Shown: positions 54,129-63,508, counted from the first letter of the stretch. The stretch is DNA of 64,000 bases from Bacillus sp. N1-1 (GCF_009818105.1 NZ_CP046564.1:2418001-2482000); one strand, 5' to 3'. Numbers and translations are program-made. The notes: a model not told the origin generated them from the sequence alone.

Positions 54129-55613
54129 AGAAGAAAGATGATAGTGCATTTTGATTAAGTCTTCATCTGAATGTGGAATTTCCTTTCCTTTTACCATTTG
54201 AGCGCCGTTGATACATCCACTCGTAAGGAGAATAATATCGTGATCACTACCAAGATGCAGTGACTTTAAGACACCTTCACGTCTTGTATGTGTACGATAG
54301 ATATTCGGAGCATTTGGATTCGAAAATCCAGACATCACCTTATCAACTATTACTGACGGCTCATGATATCCTGGATGGTCCACAGTTACAATCACTTCAT
54401 CTGCCCTACCTTCGATCGCCTTAGCCATTTTAGGCATTTTTTCAAAGTCTCTTATTCCAATGCCAGCAATCATGACGATTAGTTTCCGATGGTCTATTTT
54501 TTTTACTTCATCAACGAGGTGAGTAAGAGCAACTGGTGTATGAGCGTAATCCAGTATAATCGTCTCACGATTCGGCCCACTTATGACTTGAAAACGACCT
54601 TCGGGACTTTCTAATTGGGGAAGCACTCCTATAATTTCGGATAATGAATAACCAAGTAATAGAGCAGTACCAACAGCCGAAAGAACATTCGCGACATTAT
54701 AGTCAGCAAAAACCGGTACAAATACATCATACAACTCACCATGTGAAACAAGACTAAAAGAAGTTCCGTTTACTTGATAGCGAATGTCAGTAGCTATAAG
54801 GTCAGCCTCAACATGTTGATGTAAGCTATAGCTTATGATTCGACCGTTAAAGGTTTGGGTAAGTTCACTCCCCATTTCATCATCTACATTCACCACAGCT
54901 GCTTTCGCTTGATCAAAGAGCTTCATTTTACAAGCTTTATAATGTTCAAATGTATGGTGGTATTCCAAATGCTCCGGAGAGATGTTAGTATGAATGGCTA
55001 CATCAAAACCAACCTCATCTACTCGGTGTTGATCAAGGGCAATCGAAGAAACTTCCATTGCTACTCCCCTATCTCCTGCCTCCACTAAATCATTGAAAAT
55101 ACGATGAAGATCGAGTGATTCAGGCGTAGTAGGCGTGCTTTTTTTGTACGGAATCCTCTTTTTGGAAGACCAGATACCTGTTGTGCCAATCGAACCCGTT
55201 GGTAACCCAAGCAAGCTTAAAAGAGACCGAACATAAGCGGCAACTGTCGTTTTTCCATTTGTTCCTGTTACGCCAACCGTTCTTAATTTCTCATCTGCGG
55301 CATCGTAATATTGTTTTGAAAAGGAAGCCATCGCTTTTCGAACATCATCGACAAGGACAAATGTGCACTCTGGATAACGGTGTGCAAGACTTTGAGTAAG
55401 ATCTTCTCTGTCAGCAATGACAGCGACTGCTCCATTTTGAATGGCGTCTTTTATGTATAAATGTCCATCGTGATTCTCACCTTTTATCGCAAAAAACACG
55501 GAAGACGGCTCTGCATTCTTTGAGTGAAACGTAAGTTGGGTAATCGTCTGATGGTCTGGCCCATAAATTTGATGAATGGATGGATAGTGAAGTTTTGAAA
55601 AGTTAATCTTCAT
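54126..55613 (-). CDS. MurE-like Mur ligase lacking the DNPR motif
   Basis: 495 residues with the three Mur-ligase domains. N-terminal UDP-binding part, then ATP loop TVGVTGTNGKTTVAAYVRSL (about 110), TTPESLDLHR, EVSSIALDQHRV, the carbamyl-lysine region, and IILDYAHTPVALTHLV. At the place of the meso-DAP-selecting DNPR motif it reads D412-H-P-G, in TVDHPGYHEP. So it may add another amino acid or act on a related substrate. The housekeeping murE is expected in the dcw cluster, which is not here. Single gene with terminator. Confidence 0.87.
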   Translation of the reverse strand: MKINFSKLHYPSIHQIYGPDHQTITQLTFHSKNAEPSSVFFAIKGENHDGHLYIKDAIQNGAVAVIADREDLTQSLAHRYPECTFVLVDDVRKAMASFSKQYYDAADEKLRTVGVTGTNGKTTVAAYVRSLLSLLGLPTGSIGTTGIWSSKKRIPYKKSTPTTPESLDLHRIFNDLVEAGDRGVAMEVSSIALDQHRVDEVGFDVAIHTNISPEHLEYHHTFEHYKACKMKLFDQAKAAVVNVDDEMGSELTQTFNGRIISYSLHQHVEADLIATDIRYQVNGTSFSLVSHGELYDVFVPVFADYNVANVLSAVGTALLLGYSLSEIIGVLPQLESPEGRFQVISGPNRETIILDYAHTPVALTHLVDEVKKIDHRKLIVMIAGIGIRDFEKMPKMAKAIEGRADEVIVTVDHPGYHEPSVIVDKVMSGFSNPNAPNIYRTHTRREGVLKSLHLGSDHDIILLTSGCINGAQMVKGKEIPHSDEDLIKMHYHLSS

Positions 55614-55779
55614 GGTGAATTCCTCGCTTTAGCTGTATTATTTACTTTTACTGGAAAATTTTTAAAACGAAAGTAAATAATCTAATTTTACTTAAATTCC
55701 CCATATTTATTTGATAATAAAACTATGCCGTTACATATAGCATACTCAATTTATACTACTTTTCATTCATAAGAAATGA

Positions 55780-55810
55780 ACAGACAGCCTTGAAAAACAG
55801 CTGTCTGTTA
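55780..55810 (-). terminator. Terminator of the acetamidase/formamidase gene
   Basis: AACAGACAGC / GCTGTCTGTT with an 11-base loop just past the stop; weak T-tail. Confidence 0.7.
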
Positions 55811-55816
55811 TTCCTG

Positions 55817-57118
55817 TTACTTTTCTGTATTATAGTGGTTCCGGACAAGGTCGGATAGGCTAAGTTCATCTAGGAGATAGACGGGAACTAAAAATGTAAT
55901 CGTCACAACGCCTGGATGCCTTCCGATTTCAATTGAACCTGTAATCGTTGCACGGTTCATTACTTCAGGAACCGTAATGCCTAACGTGTCAGCTGCACGC
56001 TTCAGTCCATTATCTGTTGCTTCATTAAGATCTGCACCGGTTCCTATAAAAGATACCGGTAGTGACTCTTCCAATTTTGAAACACCGTACATATTCGCCA
56101 CGCGCTTGGCTGCTTCTCTTTCTTTTGAAGTAAATGGCTTTGCCAAATGCGGTAGATCTTCTAATGTCGGGAGTAAAATAGGTCCATCTATCGTTAGGTC
56201 CTTAATGACGATCGCTTGAAGATTTACAATACCCGCAACATCAGCCGTATGACCTGCTATCTCACCATTCCCCTGCATGGCATGCATGTCCCCGATATAA
56301 ATACCTCCACCTGGCACTTTAACAGGACAAATCAATACTGCTCCTTCTCTAACACGATTGATGTCCATATGGCCGTCTGTCCGATCTTCCAATTCCTCTT
56401 GTGTAACACCATAATCATGAGGTGCATCAATTAGAAATTGACCGAAATCTCCGGCATTATGAGAATCAGGTAATGGGCGGGAAGGCGTTGTTCCTAGCTG
56501 TCCGAGAAATGGACGTAGTCTTGCCATCGTTCCTACTAAATCACTTGGTCCAAACGTTACAATTGGATTTTGGACAGAGTTTTCAGGAGTAGCCATGAAA
56601 GATTTACCATTCTGACCTATATGAGTGGCTGCAGCTTCATCCACCGTAACACCAACCGTTCGATCAGAATCAAATGCCATTGTATACCCATTCGTAAAGA
56701 CAAAAGGCGTTACATCTTCTCCACAATTAGAACAGCGAATCGCCTCAGGTCCGGTACCTTCAATTTTCGTATCGGGATATAATTCTCCACACCCAGGGCA
56801 TTTCACCGCTACGAATGGATCACCAACAAACCTTCCATCAACAGGTTGATCGTTTCCTGAAGAAGTTGCCATTGAAGTAACCTGAACCGATTTAATGCGT
56901 ATTGCAATTGCGCCCCCAACTTCAGCACCTTCTACAAAAACAGGCTTCGTCACTTCATGCCCACCGCGTAGACAAGGAGTGATCATTGGCCCCCAACATC
57001 CAGGCGCTGTATTTGCAACAATATGCCCCCCATCTTTCAATGGTCCAAGCATTTCATTGGAAGGATCGAGTATTCCGTTCGTAAATTCATTAACAAACAC
57101 CGTTTGCTTTGCTTCCAT
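55817..57118 (-). CDS. Acetamidase/formamidase family protein
   Basis: 433 residues. N-terminal beta domain with the family block TAPGCWGPMITPCLRGG, an inserted zinc ribbon (CPGCGELYPD and IRCSNCGEDV, about residues 112-140), and the catalytic core HNAGDFGQFLIDAPHD and GDMHAMQGNGEIAGHT. Hydrolyses small amides to ammonia and acid. GGGGAG precedes the ATG at 57118. Formamide is made by HutG in the same window, but the genes are 50 kb apart and this link is only a thought. Confidence 0.88.
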   Translation of the reverse strand: MEAKQTVFVNEFTNGILDPSNEMLGPLKDGGHIVANTAPGCWGPMITPCLRGGHEVTKPVFVEGAEVGGAIAIRIKSVQVTSMATSSGNDQPVDGRFVGDPFVAVKCPGCGELYPDTKIEGTGPEAIRCSNCGEDVTPFVFTNGYTMAFDSDRTVGVTVDEAAATHIGQNGKSFMATPENSVQNPIVTFGPSDLVGTMARLRPFLGQLGTTPSRPLPDSHNAGDFGQFLIDAPHDYGVTQEELEDRTDGHMDINRVREGAVLICPVKVPGGGIYIGDMHAMQGNGEIAGHTADVAGIVNLQAIVIKDLTIDGPILLPTLEDLPHLAKPFTSKEREAAKRVANMYGVSKLEESLPVSFIGTGADLNEATDNGLKRAADTLGITVPEVMNRATITGSIEIGRHPGVVTITFLVPVYLLDELSLSDLVRNHYNTEK

Positions 57119-57318
57119 TGCCTCTCCCCTTTTCCTATGTATTCCTTCCTTCATTATAAGAGTAATGTCGATTCATGTAAAAAATTAATTGGCTAAAAAC
57201 AAAAAAACTTTGAATTCCAAGCTTTGTTACTTTCATTAATGACTTATTTTGAAGTGATTGACGAATTGCAAAACGTTGCCTATACTGAATAAACGCAAAC
57301 ATAGAGACGGGTGATGAA

Positions 57319-58395
57319 ATGGAATTTAAAATGCAGTATCTTTCCTTTTACTTAATCCAAGTAGAAGGAAGCGGGGAAAGTGAAGAACGACGCTATAAGC
57401 ATTATCAAACACTTGATGTAGACAGCTATGAAGAAAGCTCTCTCAAAGATTTTCTTGATGGCGAATTAACGAAAATTATGAAACGAAAAGTGGATCGTCA
57501 TGCTAAATCTGAAGGTGCTCCAACCAAGATTGGCCGATTTATTGTCGAGCCTGGTCATGAGCTAACGTCCAATCCAAACTATAACTTATTCGATCGCACC
57601 CGCTATGCCGAATCTGCGGATGATTTTGAAACATCTACCGACCAAATTGTACAAATGTATCTTGATACAAGTGCGATTAGAGGTGGGGTTTTGATTGTTG
57701 CGACGGCTAAATTAACAAAACTCTTCGATGATCCTTTTCTCTTTATCTTAAAATGTGACTTTGAACCAAAAGTGGCTACCATCACTGATGAAGATACGTT
57801 AATTCAAAATGTTGAAATGGCGATTACGACAAAAAGTATGAAATCGGTCCAGTATCCTTACATGCCAGAAGAAGGCATGATCGATAGTGCCGAAATCAAA
57901 GTCCATCAATCGTCTCACGCACGCTACTTCGAAGACTTCTTAAAATGGGTCGAATACGAAAAGTCGATGCCTGAAATTGTGAAGACGCAAACAATGGGAA
58001 TGGTCCAGGAGCATATCCAAGAAACCTACCAGGAAGAAAGCGAAGAAAAGGAAGAGTTTGAACAGGCAATGGAGGAATGGTCTCAGAGTCCTAAGCGGGA
58101 GCTACAGGAGCGCTTTACGACCGAACAGGTCGTTGAAGCTACCTCGCAGATTGTGGAACACTCCCCTGACGTTGAATGGAAGCTGAAGCTTGACCACGTA
58201 TCCGTGAAAGCGATGCTGTCTGACTTTGGCGAATCGATTCATCTTGCGAAGGTAAACGGCAAGTACGTGCTTGCGATTGAAGCCGATTCGATTACGTTTG
58301 AGAAGGGCTTTTCCCCTGTCGAGTTCCATAAGCCTGATACGCTTCAGGAAGTGGTGGAGCGGATTTATAAGAAGAATGAGAATGAGTCATACTAG
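57319..58395 (+). CDS. DUF3900 protein
   Basis: 358 residues, soluble, acidic. It carries the DUF3900 blocks RYKHYQTLDVDSYEESSLKD, TKIGRFIVEPGHELTSNPN and LFILKCDFEPKVATI, and in the second half a Glu-rich helical stretch (about 240-270). Family known from Bacillaceae; function unknown. GGGTGA six bases before the ATG. It is the last core-like gene before the right-hand accessory block. Confidence 0.85.
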   Translation: MEFKMQYLSFYLIQVEGSGESEERRYKHYQTLDVDSYEESSLKDFLDGELTKIMKRKVDRHAKSEGAPTKIGRFIVEPGHELTSNPNYNLFDRTRYAESADDFETSTDQIVQMYLDTSAIRGGVLIVATAKLTKLFDDPFLFILKCDFEPKVATITDEDTLIQNVEMAITTKSMKSVQYPYMPEEGMIDSAEIKVHQSSHARYFEDFLKWVEYEKSMPEIVKTQTMGMVQEHIQETYQEESEEKEEFEQAMEEWSQSPKRELQERFTTEQVVEATSQIVEHSPDVEWKLKLDHVSVKAMLSDFGESIHLAKVNGKYVLAIEADSITFEKGFSPVEFHKPDTLQEVVERIYKKNENESY

Positions 58396-58431
58396 GAAAA
58401 CACACTGTAATAACAGCATTTACAGAGGATT

Positions 58432-58454
58432 TTGTGACCACACTTGTGACCACA
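58432..58454. repeat. 11-base tandem direct repeat at the accessory-block edge
   Basis: TTGTGACCACA occurs twice, one base apart, 37 bases after the DUF3900 stop. It could mark an insertion junction of the block to the right. No matching copy was found at the other end within the window. Confidence 0.4.
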
Positions 58455-58588
58455 AAACTCCAAGCTTTAAATTAAAGGTCAATAGGATTGTTATAAAGTT
58501 CCTAACTTAAATTTTGATAATATACTAAGCACTTGTAAGAATATAAAAGCCATGAATAGATTGCTTTTTTTTAAGTTCGGCTTTTCTT

Positions 58589-58616
58589 AAAAGCACCAAA
58601 AAAGGTGCTTTTTTTT
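58589..58616. terminator. Bidirectional terminator
   Basis: AAAAGCACC / GGTGCTTTT with a 6-base A loop and T-runs on both sides. It ends both the DUF3900 region and the minus-strand HEPN operon. Confidence 0.85.
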
Positions 58617-58685
58617 AATATACTAACTTTGTCCTTTACCTATCGATAATTTTTCAAAAAAAATAACACCTACTATTTTGAGTTA

Positions 58686-59021
58686 TTACCACATTACACC
58701 TTTCGTATATATATCGCTTTGCTCTTTATCTAACACAAAATATTTATTAATTAATTCTTCAACTTCACTATTAGTATATTCAAATGAATCTTGAAATTCT
58801 TTAATTTTTCTTAAAGCAATCTCGATCTCTCCTAGTGCTATCAGCATTTCATGTCTATCTTCTGATAGTCTTTTTTTAGGATGAATTTTACTCACTGATT
58901 CTATAGTACTCTCTGCATAATTAAACTTAATTTCAACGTCTCTTCTTGTATCAATTTCACTCCATATTTTATTTATTTCATGTTGATTGAAGTATTTAGT
59001 TGCATATTTGTACTTTATCAT
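58686..59021 (-). CDS. Hypothetical 111-aa protein of the HEPN operon
   Basis: Helical, highly charged protein: IKYKYATKYFNQHEINKIW, then KRLSEDRHEMLIALGEIEIA and a C-terminal FVLDKEQSDIYTKGVMW. AAAGGGG eight bases before the ATG. Last gene of a minus-strand series with two HEPN-like proteins. No family recognised. Confidence 0.65.
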   Translation of the reverse strand: MIKYKYATKYFNQHEINKIWSEIDTRRDVEIKFNYAESTIESVSKIHPKKRLSEDRHEMLIALGEIEIALRKIKEFQDSFEYTNSEVEELINKYFVLDKEQSDIYTKGVMW

Positions 59022-59095
59022 TTTAATTACCCCTTTCTGTCTAAAATTATTTCAACAGAAAACATGGAATTCCTTGTAAATATGCAATTAAAATT

Positions 59096-59833
59096 CTAAT
59101 CACTTAATAAATCATGTTTACCAAGTTCATAAATGTTATATAAGATAGTATTAATTATATCTATAGTTTGTTTTAATGTTCCAATACTCGGTTCAACAAT
59201 ATCATGTACAGCACTATTACCTATATTTTTTATTTTTTGTAACAGTAAAGCATGCGTAAAAATAATATGTTCTTCTTCATATAGACCAAATATTCTACCT
59301 GCAAGATTATTAGTGTAAATTTCTTCTTTTTTTTCATTACACTTTTTAGAACCATTTTTTTCATAAATATGTCCTTTTTTAATACCTAACTCGTTGCAAA
59401 TCCCTTCTATTATTGTTCGTAGTCCTGCAGCACAAAGAATATTTTGTTGTGAATTATAAGCGTTTATAGTTTGATTATACAAATTATTTAAATTATTCGG
59501 AACATTAGGGAATGATTTTGGTTGTATGAAGTATAACTTCTCAATTTTTCTTTTCCAGATTTCTTCGTCGGTTTCTATCTTAGGTTCTTCAGGATAAACA
59601 GTATAAATATCTTTCCATTCTCTCTCATCTTTAATATATTCCCAAGTATCTTCATCACCATATTGACGAACAAACGATTTATTATCACAACCAGCACATT
59701 GTACAATATAATAATTATCATGCCATTGTAAATCAGAGCCTACTTCTGATTGTTCTTCATAACTTGTTATTATTAGATGTTTGGTTCTCCCTTTACATTT
59801 ACTACAATAAACTCTTTCAATTAGTTCTTTCAT
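59096..59833 (-). CDS. DUF4145 (HEPN-like) protein with N-terminal zinc ribbon
   Basis: 245 residues. N-terminal ribbon: VYCSKCKGRTKH and VQCAGCDNKSF. C-terminal DUF4145 fold: AYNSQQNILCAAGLRTIIEG, with IKNIGNSAVHDIVEP at the end. DUF4145 is HEPN-related and common beside restriction and other defence genes. The canonical RNase motif is only partly kept (N-x3-H). GGGTGA ahead of the ATG. 90 bases past the next HEPN gene. Confidence 0.82.
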   Translation of the reverse strand: MKELIERVYCSKCKGRTKHLIITSYEEQSEVGSDLQWHDNYYIVQCAGCDNKSFVRQYGDEDTWEYIKDEREWKDIYTVYPEEPKIETDEEIWKRKIEKLYFIQPKSFPNVPNNLNNLYNQTINAYNSQQNILCAAGLRTIIEGICNELGIKKGHIYEKNGSKKCNEKKEEIYTNNLAGRIFGLYEEEHIIFTHALLLQKIKNIGNSAVHDIVEPSIGTLKQTIDIINTILYNIYELGKHDLLSD

Positions 59834-59923
59834 CAGTTTTTCACCCTCATATACCTATTATAAATGCGGAACTAACCGTCTCTTTTTATCAACAAATTGA
59901 AAAGAAATCTCTTAAGGAGTCAC

Positions 59924-60814
59924 TCATCTTTCTTCATAAATCTCTTTACAATCATTTGTGCAAAAATATTTGTTTTCGAAGTTTAATTCTCCTTGACTAG
60001 GATGAAAAAAATGTTCACACTCATAACATCTTCTTACTAAAGTGTTAGTCCTACATTCTAAACATTTACCCATATGTTGTTGTTTTTCATTACCGTTTAG
60101 TCTATCTATTAAATAGCTATCTGGCTCTGAACATTTGTAACAATTCATCAAAGCTGCTTCAACTTCAACATCATACGAAGTTAAACAACATAAGCAATCT
60201 AATGATTTATGTGGATTTAAATCGATTCCAACGCCAACTACTTCGGAATGAATTAATGAGTAAACACAACACTCAGGGCATTGAAAAACTGGCATATTAC
60301 GTGTTGTATTCAGCTTCTCTATATATTTTTCAATTCCTTGTCTCCATGTAATGTTCGATGAAATTGGATTAGGTTTAGGATAATTTTCTAACAAAGAAAT
60401 GCCTAAACCATTTAGCATTGTTCCATGAATAAATTGAATACACTTTATTATATATACTGCCAATTCATCATTCCAACCAGACCTTAGTCCTTTGTGAACA
60501 ATTGAGTTTCTAGCTTTTAATATAGCCTTTAATTCCTGCTTTTCACCATAAGACCATCTTGTAGTACTAAAAAATATTTTTAGAACAGTTTCAAAATCCT
60601 TATAGTCTATCTCTTTTCCTTCCTTAATAATTTTCTCTTTGTATCCAATTTCAACTAAATAGTACTTGATGAATAACTCTAGTGTAATTTGTACATTAAC
60701 AACAGCAAATTTTAAGTTTCTATTTTTCGGACTAATTTCTCTTACTAACTTTAAAGAAAAATGGAAAAAATCAACGAATGATTCATATATTTCACTCTCC
60801 TGTTTAACTTGCAT
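59924..60814 (-). CDS. HEPN-like protein with C-terminal zinc-ribbon cluster
   Basis: 296 residues. The N-terminal helical domain ends in KARNSIVHKGL, an R102-x4-H107 HEPN RNase-type motif. The second half has six Cys pairs: CPEC, CLCC, CYKC, CLEC, CYECEHFF and CTNDCKEIY, the last treble-clef-like. Starts 15 bases after the broken zinc-ribbon gene with AGAGG ahead. A nucleic-acid-sensing RNase or toxin is a reasonable guess, not shown. Confidence 0.78.
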   Translation of the reverse strand: MQVKQESEIYESFVDFFHFSLKLVREISPKNRNLKFAVVNVQITLELFIKYYLVEIGYKEKIIKEGKEIDYKDFETVLKIFFSTTRWSYGEKQELKAILKARNSIVHKGLRSGWNDELAVYIIKCIQFIHGTMLNGLGISLLENYPKPNPISSNITWRQGIEKYIEKLNTTRNMPVFQCPECCVYSLIHSEVVGVGIDLNPHKSLDCLCCLTSYDVEVEAALMNCYKCSEPDSYLIDRLNGNEKQQHMGKCLECRTNTLVRRCYECEHFFHPSQGELNFENKYFCTNDCKEIYEER

Positions 60815-60829
60815 TGTCTAGCCTCTTTT

Positions 60830-61034
60830 CTATATATTTCTTTCATATGCATTTTTTGTACACGATGGATACGATTTGCCACACATTATATTGTTAGGAA
60901 CTGCTTTCCAAATATGTCCTTCCTCACATTCCCAAGTTAGCTTAGTCTTACTCGTAACATATTCATTAAATAAACACTTACCATTCTTATTAATGAAAAA
61001 TTTTCTTTAAGACTTCCAACTTTTCATTTTTCAT
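60830..61034 (-). pseudogene. Frameshifted treble-clef zinc-ribbon protein
   Basis: ATG 61034 with GGAGTGA ahead reads MKNEKLEVLKKIFH and stops. The +1 frame goes on: NGKCLFNEYVTSKTKLTWEC, EEGHIWKAVPNNI, SYPSCTKNAYERNI. This is the GGxCLS...WxCxxGHxW zinc-ribbon repeat found beside homing and VSR-like endonucleases. One base lost near 60995. Shares the HEPN operon direction. Confidence 0.7.
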
Positions 61035-61219
61035 AATTTCACTCCTGTTAAGAAAACGTATATCTCTTCATTTATTATTTTAAAAAACAGGACTGATTAT
61101 CTAGAAGTATGTATTACTAAACTCTCTGTAAAAACTCCGTGAATACTCCCTGTAAAGTACCCCCCATGTATCTATTGTAATGATTGTCAAATTCCTATAA
61201 TAATCTAATTAAGCTAATA

Positions 61220-61798
61220 TTAATTCATTGATGTAATGTTTTCTCTTTGTTTTCTTACCTTAATTCCTCTATAAAGTGTAGTTTTCGACACACCTGTCAT
61301 TTCCTCAATTTCTCGTACTGTATATTGTTTAGTATCGTATAACTTAATAGCTTTCTCTAAAGCTTTAGTATCTTTCTTGGGTCGTCCACCTTTCCGCCCT
61401 CTCGCTCTTGCACTCTCAAGCCCAGCCCGTGTCCTTTCTGAGATTAAGTCCCGTTCCATTTCACTTAAGACAGCTAACATCCGAAACATTGCTCTACCAA
61501 CAGCATTTGTGGTATCTATGTTGTCTCTTATACTAACCAGTTCTATGCCTTTGTCATCAAGATCATCCGTAAGTTCAATTAACTTCTTCGTAGAACGTCC
61601 TAGACGATCTAACTTATACACTACTAGTATGTCTCCTTTTCTAGCGTACTCAATTAATTCTAAGAGCTTAGGTCTGTCATCTTTCATCCCACTTGCTTTC
61701 TCTGCATAAACTCTTTCACAACCTTTTTTTTTAAGAGCATCCATTTGAAGGTCCAAACTTTGATCTTGGGTACTAACTCTAGCATAACCTATTTTCAA
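61220..61798 (-). CDS. Serine recombinase, resolvase/invertase type
   Basis: About 192 residues. Catalytic domain: GYARVSTQDQSLDLQ (Ser at residue 9 of the shorter form), YKLDRLGRSTKKLIEL, GRAMFRMLAVLSEMERDLISERTRAGL; then the hinge GRKGGRPKKD and a Hin-like helix-turn-helix YTVREIEEMTGVSKTTLYRG. TTG start at 61798 behind GAGGTGG. Resolves or inverts DNA at short crossover sites; two direct repeats in the gap upstream are candidates. Confidence 0.92.
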   Translation of the reverse strand: MKIGYARVSTQDQSLDLQMDALKKKGCERVYAEKASGMKDDRPKLLELIEYARKGDILVVYKLDRLGRSTKKLIELTDDLDDKGIELVSIRDNIDTTNAVGRAMFRMLAVLSEMERDLISERTRAGLESARARGRKGGRPKKDTKALEKAIKLYDTKQYTVREIEEMTGVSKTTLYRGIKVRKQRENITSMN

Positions 61799-61833
61799 AT
61801 ACACCCACCTCTTCCATAAATTTCTTAATTTGA

Positions 61834-61952
61834 TTGTACCATAAACGTAGAATGGTAGAATAATTGATTCGATGTTTTAGAAACGAGTTTTGATACAGTG
61901 AATTCATAAAGAAGCTATCCAAATTTAAATGGATAGCACTTGTACCATAAAC
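61834..61952. promoter_or_regulatory. Candidate recombinase site region
   Basis: TTGTACCATAAAC occurs as direct repeats at 61834-61846 and 61940-61952, 106 bases apart, in the gap before the recombinase gene. Between them lie ACCAT/ATGGT and the perfect hairpin GCTATCCA / TGGATAGC (61914-61937). This layout suits a res-like site and autoregulation. Confidence 0.45.
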
Positions 61953-62046
61953 AGTCGTTTTAGATACAATTATTTAGTTATTACATGAAACTATTAATAC
62001 TTTGTTTTCGTATAAGTGTTATTAGAGTATAAAAGAGGTGATATCT

Positions 62047-62529
62047 ATGAGTAAGAATAAAAATAAAAAAGAGGACGACATACCATTTGGGATTGGCTTA
62101 TCTGTAGCGTTTATCATTATTGCAACTTTTGTATATCTTCAACCTGAATACTTAGGAAGTTCAACAGTGTCAATCATTTTTAGTTCTATATTTATTACCA
62201 TTGGAGTAGCTGGGCTAGGTATTGAACTAAATAAGCTAAATGATAAACAAAATTCAGGTTTTGAGAACATGGGCATAGGGCTAGGTTTTCTCATGGTATG
62301 GGCTGTTTTACATTACTTCTTCCCTTTGGTATGGGTAAATTGGTTGTTAATTGTGGTTTTGCTATTTGCATTGATTTTTATTACAACTGGAATTGCAAAT
62401 TTAGTATTTACTTTAGCTACGTTAAACACAAAGAAGAAGCTTTTAACCGAATTACCTATTGTCATTACTCAAATTGGAGCAACAATTATAGCCATCTATG
62501 AAATACTCAATGCTTTAGAATTGCTTTAA
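62047..62529 (+). CDS. Membrane protein (160 aa)
   Basis: Basic N-terminus SKNKNKKEDD and five hydrophobic segments (for example GIGLSVAFIIIATFVYL, SIIFSSIFITIGVAGLG, WVNWLLIVVLLFALIFI). GAGGTGA seven bases before the ATG at 62047; a GTG three codons earlier is less likely. Single gene with its own terminator. No family recognised. Confidence 0.75.
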   Translation: MSKNKNKKEDDIPFGIGLSVAFIIIATFVYLQPEYLGSSTVSIIFSSIFITIGVAGLGIELNKLNDKQNSGFENMGIGLGFLMVWAVLHYFFPLVWVNWLLIVVLLFALIFITTGIANLVFTLATLNTKKKLLTELPIVITQIGATIIAIYEILNALELL

Positions 62530-62837
62530 TAAATAGGAATAGCTCTTTTTATGGGCTATTCCTATTTAACTGTCAATAAAAAAACTTACTTTACATAAAA
62601 TTAAACTTTCATTCAAAGTTTAGTAATATCAGACTAACTAATTCCCTATGGTAATTTTATTAAGATCAATTGTCCTTCGCTCTGCATCTTATGCTTGTAA
62701 AGTAATTGAAACCCAAAAAAATTCAGCAAACCTGACTAACTGACTAATCAAAGGTTCTTTCTTACGATTCGCGTAGCCCCAATACTTGTACTGAAACTAG
62801 TTGCTAGTGGTAACTCTTAGGTCTTTTATATTGCTTA
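62530..62837. other. Intergenic region, nothing recognised
   Basis: After the terminator, about 270 AT-rich bases with no ORF, repeat or site that I can support. Confidence 0.4.
62531..62568 (+). terminator. Terminator after the membrane protein
   Basis: AAATAGGAATAGC / GGCTATTCCTATTT with a 10-base loop, just past the stop. Confidence 0.8.
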
Positions 62838-63458
62838 TTATGTATTATATTTATGCTTCAAAAACCTTGTATATTTTCTTTCTAAATAAACAGACTGATC
62901 ATTATATAACCACCTAAAAATCTTTGACACTTGAAGATTTCCTCCATATACAAGTCTGAATAACCCTTTATCTTCAGTAATCTTTGTTTTACTCAAAGAG
63001 AGGTCATTTATCATTACTTTTTGAATCCCATCCATCATGTGTTTTGTGCCAACAATCGAAAACATTGCTGATCCATTATTATAATAAATCGAACCATCAC
63101 CATCAAAATAGCCTAATATAAAGCTTCTGTAAAACTTCGAATCGATATGCTGACACGGAAATTGAGCAATATTAGATTTCCTTTGGTATACACCATGACT
63201 CACAAGGTCTTTACACATTTTTAAATTACTAATAGATATAACGGCTTCATTTCTTTTTGTAATACGTATAGGGTGGTTTGAATGGATACACATTAGAAAC
63301 AATTCCAGATGAGATCTGTCCTTAATTGCTAAAGCAATTTGAAGTGAAAGTGATTCTTTAGCTTTTTTTTGGTTTACAATGCAACCATCAGCCATTATAA
63401 AACCAAGCCAGTAGGCTTTTTCATTTGAATCTATTTTACTAAAATACTCTTCATTCAA
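62838..63458 (-). CDS. LAGLIDADG homing endonuclease-like protein, 5' truncated
   Basis: 206 residues from a TTG without a proper ribosome binding site. Two dodecapeptide motifs, AYWLGFIMADGCI (about 15-27) and FILGYFDGDGSIYY (about 113-126), hold the catalytic acids of DOD-type endonucleases. The frame stays open upstream (GYSYLRNEEIQYVRTTTYT) into the IS21-type end at 63509 without a start, so the 5' part was likely removed by that insertion. Probably no longer expressed. Confidence 0.75.
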   Translation of the reverse strand: MNEEYFSKIDSNEKAYWLGFIMADGCIVNQKKAKESLSLQIALAIKDRSHLELFLMCIHSNHPIRITKRNEAVISISNLKMCKDLVSHGVYQRKSNIAQFPCQHIDSKFYRSFILGYFDGDGSIYYNNGSAMFSIVGTKHMMDGIQKVMINDLSLSKTKITEDKGLFRLVYGGNLQVSKIFRWLYNDQSVYLERKYTRFLKHKYNT

Positions 63459-63508
63459 TGTGTATGTAGTAGTCCTTACATATTGAATTTCTTCGTTTCT
63501 TAAATAGC

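Larger units (their letters stand above)
58396..58685. other. Left edge of the right-hand accessory block
   Basis: Contains the GTGACCAC direct repeat and a bidirectional terminator. Base composition drops sharply to AT-rich from here on. Confidence 0.45.

Noticed and set aside
57603-57785. Minus-strand frame inside the DUF3900 gene
   Set aside because: Antisense shadow of a conserved gene.
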